Shown here: positions 45,539-54,862 of the stretch, one piece after another | Numbering within the stretch: the first letter of the stretch is position 1 | Layout: every line of letters begins with the position of its first letter | From: Herbinix hemicellulosilytica | GTDB taxonomy: Bacteria; Bacillota; Clostridia; Lachnospirales; Lachnospiraceae | DNA: 64,000 nucleotides | Direction: 5' to 3' | NCBI RefSeq assembly: GCF_002904165.1 | Contig: NZ_CVTD020000026.1 | Location: 62,001 to 126,000, forward strand | Notes under the pieces: generated by a model | Seen by the model: only the letters and a program-made list of their open reading frames with translations | What the model was told of the DNA's origin: nothing | Database searches by the model: none | Position numbers and translations under genes: made by a program

Positions 45539-46261
45539 TTATCCTGCCGTTTTAACCAGGGCTTCCAGTACCGCCCCGTGGGTTTTTTCTTTAACTTCAA
45601 TAAAATTGACAGCCTCGTTGATTTCTCCCAGGGTATGAGCATCGGAATTATATATTATATTGCATTTATTAAAATAGGGATGTTTAATTTTTAAATCTTT
45701 TTCTTTATCTGCGTCTTTAATCTCAGCACATTTAAAATCCGCGTCGGGAGGAACAAAGCCCAAGTTGGATATAAGGCTGGTTGATGTTTTGTCCACATGG
45801 GCAGGAATATACACCCCATCATATTCTTTCATTAATTTATCCAAATTATCAAAGGTTATGTCTGTAGCATTGATTAGCAAATACGGTTCTTCCCCGATTT
45901 TTATATCGTCTTCGTTATATATTTCCTGTTTTCCGAATATCTTTTCATTATTCGGAACCTTAATTAACCTGTCATACACAAAAGTATCAAAGGCCATGGC
46001 TTTTTTTAAATCAGAAAAAAAACAAAGCACATGGACTTCTTCCATAGTGCATAACTCCATTCCGGGAACAACAATTATATTGTTTTTCTGGGCATAAGAG
46101 TAAACCGCCGGACAGTTTTTACAGGTATTGTGGTCTGTTACGGCAATTAGATCCAGTCCTATGATTTTTGCCATATTAACTATATTGGCGGGAGTCATAT
46201 CCTCATTGCCGCAGGGAGACAGGCAGGAATGAATATGAAGGTCGTAGGCCAGTTTATACAT
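45539..46261 (-). CDS. PHP-domain phosphoesterase, hydrogenase locus
   Basis: 240 residues. PHP motifs: DLHIHSCLSPCG (His-X-His), VTDHNT, VPGMELC, and the C-terminal NSDAHT. Metal-dependent phosphoesterase of the small stand-alone group found with HydABC-linked genes in Clostridia. Its substrate is not known. It overlaps the DRTGG gene upstream by 8 bases, so they are translationally coupled, and it ends the leftward operon. Confidence 0.88.
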   Translation of the reverse strand: MYKLAYDLHIHSCLSPCGNEDMTPANIVNMAKIIGLDLIAVTDHNTCKNCPAVYSYAQKNNIIVVPGMELCTMEEVHVLCFFSDLKKAMAFDTFVYDRLIKVPNNEKIFGKQEIYNEDDIKIGEEPYLLINATDITFDNLDKLMKEYDGVYIPAHVDKTSTSLISNLGFVPPDADFKCAEIKDADKEKDLKIKHPYFNKCNIIYNSDAHTLGEINEAVNFIEVKEKTHGAVLEALVKTAG

Positions 46262-46589
46262 TAATCCTGTTATAAATTTTCAGGGCAGCTTCAAAAACCG
46301 GCAGGTTAGTATACAAAACCGTTATGCCCTGTTCTTTTGCTTTTAGTGCTGCGGCTGTATCAAGCCTGCTTCCTTCTGCCAGAATGACACATGCTGCATC
46401 GGCTAAAGATGCCACAGCCAAAGTATTGATATTTGCCATTACCGTAACCCATGCGGCATCCTGGGGCATCTTGCTCATGGCAATGCTAAGCAGGTCACAG
46501 CAATACGGCACGGCTATCTCCCTGTTTAAATTACTGCCTTTATTTAATACTTCAAATTCCTCAGATTTTATCAGTTCTTCTACGGTCAT
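46254..46589 (-). CDS. DRTGG-domain protein
   Basis: 111 residues. The domain (MTVEELIKSEEFEVLNKG, then LLSIAMSKMPQDAAWVTVMANINTLAVASLADAACVILAEG) is DRTGG-like, a ligand- or nucleotide-associated module usually found in phosphotransacetylase-like and CBS proteins. There is no catalytic domain. It overlaps the PHP gene by 8 bases. A second DRTGG gene lies at the start of the operon. Confidence 0.82.
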   Translation of the reverse strand: MTVEELIKSEEFEVLNKGSNLNREIAVPYCCDLLSIAMSKMPQDAAWVTVMANINTLAVASLADAACVILAEGSRLDTAAALKAKEQGITVLYTNLPVFEAALKIYNRINV

Positions 46590-46612
46590 ATTTCCTCCTT
46601 GGTAGTCTGTTT

Positions 46613-47896
46613 TTACTTTTTCTTGTCAAATCTGGACAACTCATCAGACAACTTGTGAATATAATCCCTCAGAATATGTATGCAGTCTTCTTCTTTTGCC
46701 ACTCCGCGGACTATATCCTCAGCCAACGCTTTACATGTAGGTGCACCGCATGAACCGCAGTCCAGCCCGGGAAATTTGTGCATAAGTTCTTCCACCTTAG
46801 CCATTTTATTTATACTTTCTCTCATATTCTTTCCTAATTTAAAGACAGGTTCATATGGTACATCTTCAGTCCAAAAAGCATCTGCACTTTCTTCGGTATC
46901 AAGATGGGAACAGGCTACGGGAAGGTATTTTCTTAAACGCTTAAGCTTAACCTTGGCAAGATAAGGGTTTTCAACCGTAAGAACCCCGCCCACACATCCG
47001 CCTGCACAGGCGTTAAGTTCAACAAATTCCAGCCTTTCAAATTTCTGATCCTCAAGATCCTCCAAAACCCGGATCACATTTTCTATCCCGTCTGCCGCCA
47101 GGTAATTATCCGTAAGCAACGCTCCGGCTTCTCCTCCGGTACTGCCCCATCCTATTCCGATCCTACCCGATTTTCCCAAATCCTCAACCTTATTGACACT
47201 CTCTTTCATATACGGTAGGAGCATGGGGTATATTTCTTTCATAGCCAAAACACCGTCAATTTCACTCTTTTTTATACCGATAGGGGACTTTACCGCAGTT
47301 ACTTTTGCCGGACAGGGCGATATAAATATAATCCCTATTTTTTCCGATGGAAGGTTGGTCTCTTTCATTGCCTTATTTCTGGCATTTATGGCTGCCAAAT
47401 CCACCGGTGCATATATAGGCAGAAGATGATCTATAAGATTAGGGAATCTGATCTGAATTAACCGCACCACAGTAGGGCAGGCGGTACTGATTACAGGCCA
47501 CTTGTCTTCATTTTCCGCCACATATTTTCTGGTCATTTCCGAGACCAGTTCTGCGGCACTGCTAACTTCATACACATCGTCAAACCCCATTTTTTTAAGG
47601 GCTGTGAGCACAATATTTACATCGTCCAAATTATTGAACTGTCCGTATAATGACGGTGCGGGAAGAGCCACATTATATTCAAATTTTTTCATTATGTCCG
47701 GGGAGTCATATGTAGCTACCTTGGCATGGTGAGGACATATCCTTATACATTCCCCGCAGTCAATACAGAATTCTTTGATTATAAAAGCCTTGCCGTCCCT
47801 TACCCGTATAGCTTGTGTAGGACACCTTTTAATGCAGTTTATGCATCCTTTACATAATTCTTTTTTTAATAATACCGAAGTAAAAAATTCACTCAT
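46613..47896 (-). CDS. [FeFe]-hydrogenase-like sensor protein with ferredoxin domain
   Basis: 427 residues. Two 4Fe-4S motifs at the N-terminus (CKGCINCIKRCP and CIDCGECIRICP). The hydrogenase large-subunit domain follows, with its Cys motifs altered: L1 TACPTVV, L2 SPCPAK, L3 ACAGGCVGG. The C-terminus has CGSCGAPTCKALAED, a further Fe-S site. This is the short sensory-type protein that neighbours HydABC in many Clostridia. It probably senses hydrogen or redox state rather than making hydrogen; this is inference. It lies between an RsbW-like gene and a DRTGG gene. Confidence 0.85.
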   Translation of the reverse strand: MSEFFTSVLLKKELCKGCINCIKRCPTQAIRVRDGKAFIIKEFCIDCGECIRICPHHAKVATYDSPDIMKKFEYNVALPAPSLYGQFNNLDDVNIVLTALKKMGFDDVYEVSSAAELVSEMTRKYVAENEDKWPVISTACPTVVRLIQIRFPNLIDHLLPIYAPVDLAAINARNKAMKETNLPSEKIGIIFISPCPAKVTAVKSPIGIKKSEIDGVLAMKEIYPMLLPYMKESVNKVEDLGKSGRIGIGWGSTGGEAGALLTDNYLAADGIENVIRVLEDLEDQKFERLEFVELNACAGGCVGGVLTVENPYLAKVKLKRLRKYLPVACSHLDTEESADAFWTEDVPYEPVFKLGKNMRESINKMAKVEELMHKFPGLDCGSCGAPTCKALAEDIVRGVAKEEDCIHILRDYIHKLSDELSRFDKKK

Positions 47897-47927
47897 GCCC
47901 TCGCTCCCTTTATTAAATCATCGGTCT

Positions 47928-48365
47928 TTATTCTTTCGGTATAAAGACCTTCATTTTGACCGTTGTACCTACTCCCACCGTACTCTCTATATTAAATTCA
48001 TCCGAGTATTTTTTCATATTGGGAAGCCCCATTCCCGCACCGAAACCTAAGTTTCTTATGTTATCCGGCGCGGTAGAATAGCCGGCCTGCATGGCCAGTT
48101 CGATATCTTCAATTCCGGGCCCTTTGTCTGTCAGTATCATCTCTATTTCCTCGGGTGATATTATTACTTCGATTATGCCGCCGTAAGAATGGATAACCAT
48201 ATTAATTTCACCCTCATACAAGGATATGGCAACCTTTCTTACGATATCCGGATCGACACCCAATAGTTTCAGCCTTCTTTTAACATTACTGGAAGCTTCA
48301 CCGGCTCTGGTAAAATCATTGGGGTCAACCTCGTATCTTAGAACAATTTTTTCGTTCATTGACAA
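47928..48365 (-). CDS. RsbW/SpoIIAB-like anti-sigma type ATPase domain protein
   Basis: 145 residues. The GHKL ATPase fold shows the N-box area (ISLYEGEINMVIHSYGG), G1 DKGPGIED and G2 GFGAGMGLPNMKKY. Such proteins are serine kinases or switch ATPases. Here it overlaps the DRTGG gene start by 10 bases and is coupled to the sensor hydrogenase. No sigma factor or anti-anti-sigma gene is near. Confidence 0.85.
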   Translation of the reverse strand: MSMNEKIVLRYEVDPNDFTRAGEASSNVKRRLKLLGVDPDIVRKVAISLYEGEINMVIHSYGGIIEVIISPEEIEMILTDKGPGIEDIELAMQAGYSTAPDNIRNLGFGAGMGLPNMKKYSDEFNIESTVGVGTTVKMKVFIPKE

Positions 48366-48709
48366 GGAGCACCTCCGCGGAGCCCCTTTTCATATAATAT
48401 ACCACAAGCAGTAAACATCCTGTGCCCGGTAGAAAGAAGGACGATCTCCCTTTCTTTTGCCATTTCAATCATAGTTTCGTCAGGCATTTTCCCTCTGACA
48501 AAAACAATGCATACAACATCCATCATTTCTGCTGTACGAATTACCTGCGGATTGCATAATCCCGTAAGCAAAACCGACTTTTCCTTCATAAAGGCAAGGA
48601 CATCGCTCATCATGTCTGCTCCGCAAGCCGAATGAACTTCCCTGTCCTGAAATTCTTCCCCGCAAATAAACTTAGCGCCTAAAGCTTCCCTTATTTCTTT
48701 AACGGTCAT
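48356..48709 (-). CDS. DRTGG-domain protein, first gene of the leftward operon
   Basis: 117 residues. The domain (MTVKEIREALGAKFICGEEF, then SACGADMMSDVLAFMKEKSVLLTG) matches the DRTGG family and its paralogue in the same operon. GGAGAGGA precedes the ATG. It starts the unit DRTGG, RsbW-like, sensor hydrogenase, DRTGG, PHP. Confidence 0.8.
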   Translation of the reverse strand: MTVKEIREALGAKFICGEEFQDREVHSACGADMMSDVLAFMKEKSVLLTGLCNPQVIRTAEMMDVVCIVFVRGKMPDETMIEMAKEREIVLLSTGHRMFTACGILYEKGLRGGAPCQ

Positions 48710-48831
48710 ATATATTTATCCTCTCCTATCTCTATTTTTAAGTAAGGTTGTTTTATTAAATTCTAAAATATTATATTAATTAAAATGCCGGTTTTATCTT
48801 TCCTGTATTATACAAATCAGAGCGGGCGAAT

Positions 48832-49151
48832 TTAAGAGTTACTTGTAACCGATGGATAAAAAACCTCAAACGAATTTCCGTAATTTTTCTTTGCTATTGC
48901 CAAGGCAGACTTGGCATTTGTAATTGTCGTACCATAATCAGATTTACCCAAAGCAAAAGCAATTCCGATACTTACATATAAACAAGCTTAAATATGGATT
49001 TGGGCCATATATCCGCTTTATAGTCAATAAGATTAAAAAAAGCGTCATTTGCAGACACTATTGTCAGTTCATCATCCAATGCCACCTGCAGCAGACTGCA
49101 TGGCAAATCTTTAACTTTCTCTTTAAAGTTGTCCGGAAGTACACTGCTCAT
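48832..49151 (-). pseudogene. degenerate PAS-GGDEF diguanylate cyclase
   Basis: A start ATG at 49151 with GGGTAGGA upstream opens a PAS-like frame (VALDDELTIVSANDAFFNLI) that stops at codon 59. In another frame the end of a GGDEF domain follows (SIGIAFALGKSDYG..., AKSALAIAKKNYGNSFEVF). The PAS end, linker and GGDEF catalytic part are missing. An internal deletion with a frame change has removed the active site. The rest of 48710-49451 is the promoter region of hydC. Confidence 0.8.
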
Positions 49152-49400
49152 AAATTCCTACCCTTCTATAAATATGAAAATTCAGAGAATTCTAAGTAAT
49201 AAACCAGTATTAAGTGCGTTAATATTATAATACAACTTTTTTACATTTACAATCATTGATAATTTTATAAATACCCCCTTTTATTCCTTATGTAGAATTG
49301 TGGCCTCGTATTTTATGTCGCTTTATGCATCTTGCATATTAGAATGGAAATTTATTCTCTATCATTGTTTATAATTTTTGTAGATTTTTTAACAATAATA

Positions 49401-49409
49401 TGCTATAAT
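49401..49409 (+). promoter_or_regulatory. extended -10 promoter of the hydrogenase operon
   Basis: TGCTATAAT at 49401-49409 is an extended -10 element (TGnTATAAT). There is no good -35. It lies 43 bases before hydC. Confidence 0.6.
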
Positions 49410-49451
49410 GATTATGTTTTGGCCTGATAAAAAATTATAGGAGGTTATATA

Positions 49452-49946
49452 ATGGGTATGAAACAAAGTACGGTGCCTTTTACCGGAACAAGCGAGCAAA
49501 AAGAAGCGCTGCTTAAAGTTATAGCAGAACATAAAAATGACAAAGACGCGCTAATGCCCATAATGCAGAAAGCTCAAGAAATATACGGTTATCTGCCGAT
49601 TGAAGTTCAGTCAATTATTTCGGATGAAATGGGCATTCCGCTGGAAAAAATATATGGTATCGCAACCTTTTATTCCCAGTTTGCGCTTAATCCTAAAGGA
49701 AAATATAAAATATCTGTTTGTCTCGGAACGGCTTGCTATGTAAAAGGTGCAGGTGATATATTTAACAAACTTCAGGAAGTACTGAAAATATCTGACGGAG
49801 AATGCACCCCTGACAGAAAATTCTCGCTCGAATCCTGCCGCTGCATCGGAGCATGCGGATTGGCTCCTGTTATTACCATAAATGACGATGTATATGGAAA
49901 AATAACGGCAGACGATGTTGAAAAAATTCTTGCAAAATACGAGTAA
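49452..49946 (+). CDS. hydC: bifurcating hydrogenase subunit HydC (NuoE-like)
   Basis: 164 residues. Thioredoxin-like [2Fe-2S] fold with ligands in CLGTACYVKG and ESCRCIGACGLAP (four Cys). The helical N-terminal domain is LMPIMQKAQEIYGYLP. It carries electrons in the HydABC complex, whose other parts are encoded downstream. GGAGG precedes the ATG. The HATPase gene starts 8 bases after its stop. Confidence 0.93.
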   Translation: MGMKQSTVPFTGTSEQKEALLKVIAEHKNDKDALMPIMQKAQEIYGYLPIEVQSIISDEMGIPLEKIYGIATFYSQFALNPKGKYKISVCLGTACYVKGAGDIFNKLQEVLKISDGECTPDRKFSLESCRCIGACGLAPVITINDDVYGKITADDVEKILAKYE

Positions 49947-49954
49947 GAGTAATT

Positions 49955-50512
49955 ATGCTTCCCGAGTTGTCTTTAAATATTTTGGATATAGTCAACAACT
50001 CCATACGGGCCAAGGCCGATTTGATAACGATAGAAGTTCGCATACATAAGAAAGAGGACGTTCTGATTATCAAAATAACCGATAACGGCCACGGCATACC
50101 GGAAGAACTTCTTTCCAAAGTTGAAGATCCTTTCTTTACTACCCGCAACACAAGAAATATCGGACTTGGCATTCCTTTCTTAAAACAGGCCGCAGAAATT
50201 ACAGGCGGGATATTTAAGATTGAATCCATACCCGGTATAAAAACTGTTGTTTATGCTTCATTTGGACTTACCCATATTGACCGAATGCCACTGGGAGATA
50301 TTTGCTCTACAATTTACACCTTATTGCTGGCAAACCAGAGTATTGATTTTTTATATATTTATGAGGTTGACGGCAAGGAATTTCAACTGGACACGAGAAA
50401 ATTCCGCGAAATTTTAGGTGATATTCCCTTTGATACACCTGAAGTTGCCGGATTTATCCGGGATTATCTGACGCAAAATCATAGGGAAGTGGATGGCGGC
50501 ATTATATTTTAA
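49955..50512 (+). CDS. HATPase-domain protein in the hydrogenase operon
   Basis: 185 residues. A GHKL ATPase domain: N-box LDIVNNSIRAKADL, G1 DNGHGIPEE, G2 NIGLGIPFLKQAAE. There is no phospho-acceptor His domain or sensor part, so it is not a complete kinase. The tail of about 80 residues has no known match. This gene recurs inside clostridial hydABC operons, but its role is unknown. It may act with the RsbW-like gene of the divergent operon. Confidence 0.85.
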   Translation: MLPELSLNILDIVNNSIRAKADLITIEVRIHKKEDVLIIKITDNGHGIPEELLSKVEDPFFTTRNTRNIGLGIPFLKQAAEITGGIFKIESIPGIKTVVYASFGLTHIDRMPLGDICSTIYTLLLANQSIDFLYIYEVDGKEFQLDTRKFREILGDIPFDTPEVAGFIRDYLTQNHREVDGGIIF

Positions 50513-50567
50513 CTGAAACAATCATATAAACAACGTTTATATTTTAAAATAAATAGGAGGAAAGCAG

Positions 50568-50939
50568 ATGAAATCTCTAGAAGAGCTGAGAGCAATCCGT
50601 GCAAATATGCAGGCACAAATGGGCCTTCGTAAAGAAGACGGCAACCAGACCCGTATAGTAGTGGGAATGGCTACCTGCGGTATTGCCAGTGGTGCCAGAC
50701 CTGTACTTGTTGCCCTTTCCGATGCCGTACAGGAAAAGGGATTAAAGAATGTTACTGTTACACAGACCGGATGTATAGGCTTATGCAAATATGAGCCCAT
50801 AGTCGAAGTAATAGAACCCGGTAAAGAAAAAGTAACGTACGTTAAAATGACACCGGAAAAAGCCCTGGAAGTGCTTGAAAAGCATATTATCCGTGGTCAG
50901 ATAGTGAAAGAATACACCATTTCCGAAATGATCGGATAA
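50568..50939 (+). CDS. [2Fe-2S] thioredoxin-like ferredoxin
   Basis: 123 residues. A thioredoxin-like ferredoxin fold with Cys in ATCGIAS..., then TGCIGLCKYEP, of the same type as the N-terminal module of HydB. AGGAGG precedes the ATG. It probably carries electrons inside the bifurcating complex; in some HydABC sets this domain is fused to another subunit. Confidence 0.9.
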   Translation: MKSLEELRAIRANMQAQMGLRKEDGNQTRIVVGMATCGIASGARPVLVALSDAVQEKGLKNVTVTQTGCIGLCKYEPIVEVIEPGKEKVTYVKMTPEKALEVLEKHIIRGQIVKEYTISEMIG

Positions 50940-50956
50940 CTGAAGGAGGTCACATT

Positions 50957-52747
50957 ATGTATCGTTCGCATGTATTGGTCTGCGGCGGAACCGGCTGTAC
51001 ATCCTCCGGAACCCCAAAGATCCTGGAATGCTTAAATGAGGAAATAAATAAAGCAGGCCTGAAGAATGAAGTGGCAGTTGTCCAGACCGGATGCCACGGA
51101 TTATGTGCTTTAGGCCCCATCGTTATTGTTTACCCCGAAGCAACTTTTTATTCAATGGTAAAACCCGAAGATGTTCCCGAAATCGTTAACGAACATCTCT
51201 TAAAAGGCCGTATCGTACAAAGACTGGTTTATGACGAAACAAAAACCGAAGAAGGAACAGTTACATCCATCAATGAAACCGCCTTCTATAAAAAACAGCA
51301 CAGAGTTGCTCTTCGCAACTGCGGTGTAATTAATCCGGAAAATATTGACGAGTATATTGCAACCGGCGGTTATGAAGCCCTCGGAAGAGTACTTACAGAA
51401 TACACTCCCGATCAGGTTATTCAAATGATAACCGACAGCGGTTTAAGAGGCAGAGGCGGCGGCGGTTTCCCTACCGGTTTGAAATGGAAACTGGCAAGAG
51501 CCAACGAAGCCGATCAGAAATATGTATGCTGTAACGCCGACGAAGGCGATCCCGGTGCTTTCATGGACCGTTCCATCCTGGAAGGCGACCCTCACGTAGT
51601 ATTGGAAGCTATGGCTATAGCCGGTTATGCCATCGGCGCAAATCAGGGATATATTTATGTCCGTGCCGAGTATCCTATAGCTGTTAAACGTCTTAGCATA
51701 GCTATAGAACAGGCAAGAGAATACGGTTTGCTTGGTAAAAATATATTCGGTACAGGCTTTGATTTTGATATAGAACTTAGACTTGGTGCGGGAGCATTCG
51801 TCTGCGGTGAAGAAACTGCCCTTATGACTTCCATCGAAGGCAACCGCGGTGAACCTCGTCCCCGTCCTCCTTTCCCCGCTCAAAAGGGATTGTTCGGAAA
51901 ACCTACTTTGCTTAACAACGTAGAAACTTATGCAAACATTCCGCAAATTATACTTAACGGTCCCGAATGGTTTGCTTCCATGGGTACCGAAAAATCCAAA
52001 GGAACCAAGGTATTTGCTCTCGGTGGAAAAATCAACAACACCGGTCTTGTTGAAATACCTATGGGAACAACCCTTCGTGAAGTCGTAGAAGAAATCGGCG
52101 GAGGTATTCCTAACGGCAAGAAGTTCAAGGCAGCACAGACTGGCGGACCTTCCGGCGGATGTATTCCTGCCGAACATTTCGATATCCCGATTGACTACGA
52201 CAACTTAATAAGCATTGGTTCCATGATGGGATCCGGCGGACTTATTGTCATGGATGAAGACAACTGTATGGTTGACATCGCAAAATTCTTCCTTGAGTTT
52301 ACGGTAGACGAATCCTGCGGAAAATGTACTCCATGCCGTATCGGTACCAAACGTCTCCATGAAATGCTCGATAAGATTACACAAGGCCAGGGTACCCTGG
52401 AAGATATAGATAAATTGGAAGAACTGTGCTATTACATTAAAGAAAATTCCCTGTGCGGACTCGGACAGAGCGCACCAAACCCGGTATTATCCACTATTAA
52501 ATACTTCAGAGACGAATATGTATCACACGTTGTCGACAAAAAATGTCCTGCCGGTGTATGTAAGGCCCTGTTGTCTTATGTAATTGATCCCGAGTTATGT
52601 AAAGGTTGTACATTATGTGCGAGAATCTGCCCGAACAACGCAATCTCCGGCAAAGTTAAAGAAGCACATAGCATAGACCAGAGCAAGTGTGTCAAGTGTG
52701 GTGCATGTATAGAAAAATGCCGCTTTGGCGCTATTTCGAAACGCTAG
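50957..52747 (+). CDS. hydB: bifurcating hydrogenase subunit HydB (NuoF-like)
   Basis: 596 residues. An N-terminal 2Fe-2S domain (CGGTGCTSSG, then TGCHGLC). The NuoF core has RGRGGGGFPTGLKW (NAD and FMN site) and CNADEGDPGAFMDR. Then an SLBB region and the 4Fe-4S motif CGKCTPCRIGT, and a C-terminal two-cluster ferredoxin domain (CKGCTLCARICP, CVKCGACIEKC). It holds the flavin where NADH and ferredoxin electrons are combined. AAGGAGG precedes the ATG, and hydA starts 13 bases after the stop. Confidence 0.96.
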   Translation: MYRSHVLVCGGTGCTSSGTPKILECLNEEINKAGLKNEVAVVQTGCHGLCALGPIVIVYPEATFYSMVKPEDVPEIVNEHLLKGRIVQRLVYDETKTEEGTVTSINETAFYKKQHRVALRNCGVINPENIDEYIATGGYEALGRVLTEYTPDQVIQMITDSGLRGRGGGGFPTGLKWKLARANEADQKYVCCNADEGDPGAFMDRSILEGDPHVVLEAMAIAGYAIGANQGYIYVRAEYPIAVKRLSIAIEQAREYGLLGKNIFGTGFDFDIELRLGAGAFVCGEETALMTSIEGNRGEPRPRPPFPAQKGLFGKPTLLNNVETYANIPQIILNGPEWFASMGTEKSKGTKVFALGGKINNTGLVEIPMGTTLREVVEEIGGGIPNGKKFKAAQTGGPSGGCIPAEHFDIPIDYDNLISIGSMMGSGGLIVMDEDNCMVDIAKFFLEFTVDESCGKCTPCRIGTKRLHEMLDKITQGQGTLEDIDKLEELCYYIKENSLCGLGQSAPNPVLSTIKYFRDEYVSHVVDKKCPAGVCKALLSYVIDPELCKGCTLCARICPNNAISGKVKEAHSIDQSKCVKCGACIEKCRFGAISKR

Positions 52748-52760
52748 AATGGAGGTTAGT

Positions 52761-54509
52761 ATGGAAACTGTAAATGTTAAAATAAATGGTATATCCATAG
52801 ATGTTCCGAAGGGTTCCACCATCTTGGAAGCAGCCAGGCTGGCACATATTGAGATACCTACCCTTTGCTACTTAAAGGAAATAAACGAAATCGGTGCGTG
52901 CCGTATCTGCGTAGTTGAAGTAAAAGGCGCAAGAAGCCTTGTAGCTTCCTGTGTATATCCTGTTTCCGACGGTATGGAAATTTACACCAACACACCGAAA
53001 GTCCTTGCTTCCCGCAGAAAAACCCTGGAATTAATTCTTTCAAATCATGACAGAAAATGCTTATCCTGCGTAAGAAGCGGTAACTGCGAACTTCAAAAGC
53101 TGTGCCGTGACCTTAAAGTTGAAGATGAAAGCACTTATGACGGCCTTCGTACCAAATATGAACTGGATACATCATCAGCCCATATGGTAAGAGACAATAA
53201 TAAATGTATCCTTTGCCGCCGCTGCGTTGCTGTATGTGAAAAAACTCAGGGAGTCGGCGTAATCGGAGCCAATGAAAGAGGATTTGATACCAATATTGCC
53301 TGTGCTTTCGATATGGGCCTTGGTGAAACAAGCTGCGTATCCTGCGGCCAGTGTATAGCAGTATGTCCTACCGGTGCCCTTTATGAAAAGGATAATACCG
53401 ATCAGGTATTTGCTGCACTTAACGACCCCGAAAAATATGTCATCGTTCAGACAGCTCCTGCCGTTCGTGCTGCACTTGGTGAGGAATTTGGCCTTCCTAT
53501 AGGCACCAACGTACAGGGCAAAATGGTTGCAGCCCTTAGGCGCCTTGGCTTTGACAAGGTATTTGACACCGATTTTGCGGCTGACTTAACCATTATGGAA
53601 GAAGCTAACGAATTTATTGACCGTGTTAAAAACGGAGGAGTTCTGCCTCTTATAACCTCCTGTTCCCCCGGTTGGATTAAGTACTGCGAGCATTATTATC
53701 CCGATTTGCTTGATCATCTGTCCAGCTGTAAATCTCCTCAGCAGATGTTCGGAGCAATAACAAAGACATATTATGCCCAAAAGATGGGACTTGATCCTAA
53801 AAATATAGTTATGGTAAGTGTTATGCCTTGTACGGCAAAGAAATTTGAAATCGGCCGCGATCATCAGAATGCAGCCGGTGTTCCCGATGTGGATATTGCT
53901 ATAACCACAAGAGAACTGGCAAGAATGATTGACCGGGTAGGCTTGAACTTCCTGTCACTTCCCGATGAGGAATTTGACGATCCTTTGGGACGTTCCACCG
54001 GTGCCGCAGTAATTTTTGGAACGACCGGAGGTGTTATGGAAGCCGCTTTAAGAACTGCCGTGGAAACTCTGACCAAAGAAGAGCTTCCAAGCCCTGATTT
54101 CGTTGAAGTAAGAGGCACCCAGGGAATTAAGAAGGCTACTTACCATGTAGCCGGTATGGACATAAATGTTGCGGTAGCTTCCGGCCTTAGCAATGCAAAA
54201 ATACTTATGGATGAAATAAGGTCCGGCAAGGCCAACTACCACTTTATCGAAATCATGGGATGCCCCGGCGGATGTGTAAACGGCGGCGGTCAGCCTCAGC
54301 AGCCCGGTTATGTAAGAAATACCGTGGATATAAAAGCATTAAGAGCCAAAGCTTTGTATGATATCGATTCTTCCATGACCATAAGAAAATCCCATGAAAA
54401 TCCTGCCATTAAACAATTATATGATGAATTTTTAGGCAAACCCGGAAGCCACAAGGCTCATGATATACTTCATACATCATATGTTAAGAGAACCGTAAAT
54501 AATTACTAA
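52761..54509 (+). CDS. hydA: bifurcating [FeFe] hydrogenase catalytic subunit HydA
   Basis: 582 residues from the ATG at 52761 (GGAGG lies upstream; earlier in-frame codons overlap hydB). An N-terminal [2Fe-2S] ferredoxin domain, the His-Cys3 4Fe-4S site (HDRKCLSCVRSGNCELQKL), two 4Fe-4S motifs (CILCRRCVAVC, CVSCGQCIAVCP), then the H-cluster: L1 TSCSPGW, L2 MPCTAKK, L3 MGCPGGCVNGGGQP. It oxidises or evolves hydrogen using NADH plus reduced ferredoxin. It lacks the extra C-terminal NuoG-like [2Fe-2S] domain of some HydA proteins. Confidence 0.97.
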   Translation: METVNVKINGISIDVPKGSTILEAARLAHIEIPTLCYLKEINEIGACRICVVEVKGARSLVASCVYPVSDGMEIYTNTPKVLASRRKTLELILSNHDRKCLSCVRSGNCELQKLCRDLKVEDESTYDGLRTKYELDTSSAHMVRDNNKCILCRRCVAVCEKTQGVGVIGANERGFDTNIACAFDMGLGETSCVSCGQCIAVCPTGALYEKDNTDQVFAALNDPEKYVIVQTAPAVRAALGEEFGLPIGTNVQGKMVAALRRLGFDKVFDTDFAADLTIMEEANEFIDRVKNGGVLPLITSCSPGWIKYCEHYYPDLLDHLSSCKSPQQMFGAITKTYYAQKMGLDPKNIVMVSVMPCTAKKFEIGRDHQNAAGVPDVDIAITTRELARMIDRVGLNFLSLPDEEFDDPLGRSTGAAVIFGTTGGVMEAALRTAVETLTKEELPSPDFVEVRGTQGIKKATYHVAGMDINVAVASGLSNAKILMDEIRSGKANYHFIEIMGCPGGCVNGGGQPQQPGYVRNTVDIKALRAKALYDIDSSMTIRKSHENPAIKQLYDEFLGKPGSHKAHDILHTSYVKRTVNNY

Positions 54510-54518
54510 TTAAAAATA

Positions 54519-54597
54519 AACAGGCTCTGTGTCATGTGCTTTGGTTTGATTTATGCCAAACACCGGACTTGGAGCCTGTTATAGTCATTTTACCTTT
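54519..54597 (+). terminator. terminator of the hydrogenase operon
   Basis: AACAGGCTC and GAGCCTGTT close a large loop with an inner TTTGG/CCAAA pair, followed by a T-rich stretch. The rest of the gap to 54862 is AT-rich promoter DNA. Confidence 0.55.
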
Positions 54598-54862
54598 TTA
54601 TAATCAAGTTATTTTTTCGTCCTTTAAATAGTTTTCCTTTCTTTTTTGTATAATTGATAAAAAATTAATCAAGCGGTAATTTTAATTTTTTACTATACTC
54701 ATCTGTAACTTTTATTAGAAGCAATCGGAATTTATAACATTAAATACAATATTATTTTTACTTTTATACTTTATATTTTTTTATAAATATGTTATAAATG
54801 AAAGAGTGCTTATTAATTGATTATAGGAGTTAATACCTCCGGCTAAAAGAAAGGATTAAAAT

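Noticed and set aside
51443-52177. 244-codon minus-strand frame inside hydB
   Set aside because: Shadow of the NuoF-like coding sequence; its composition is an antisense artefact.
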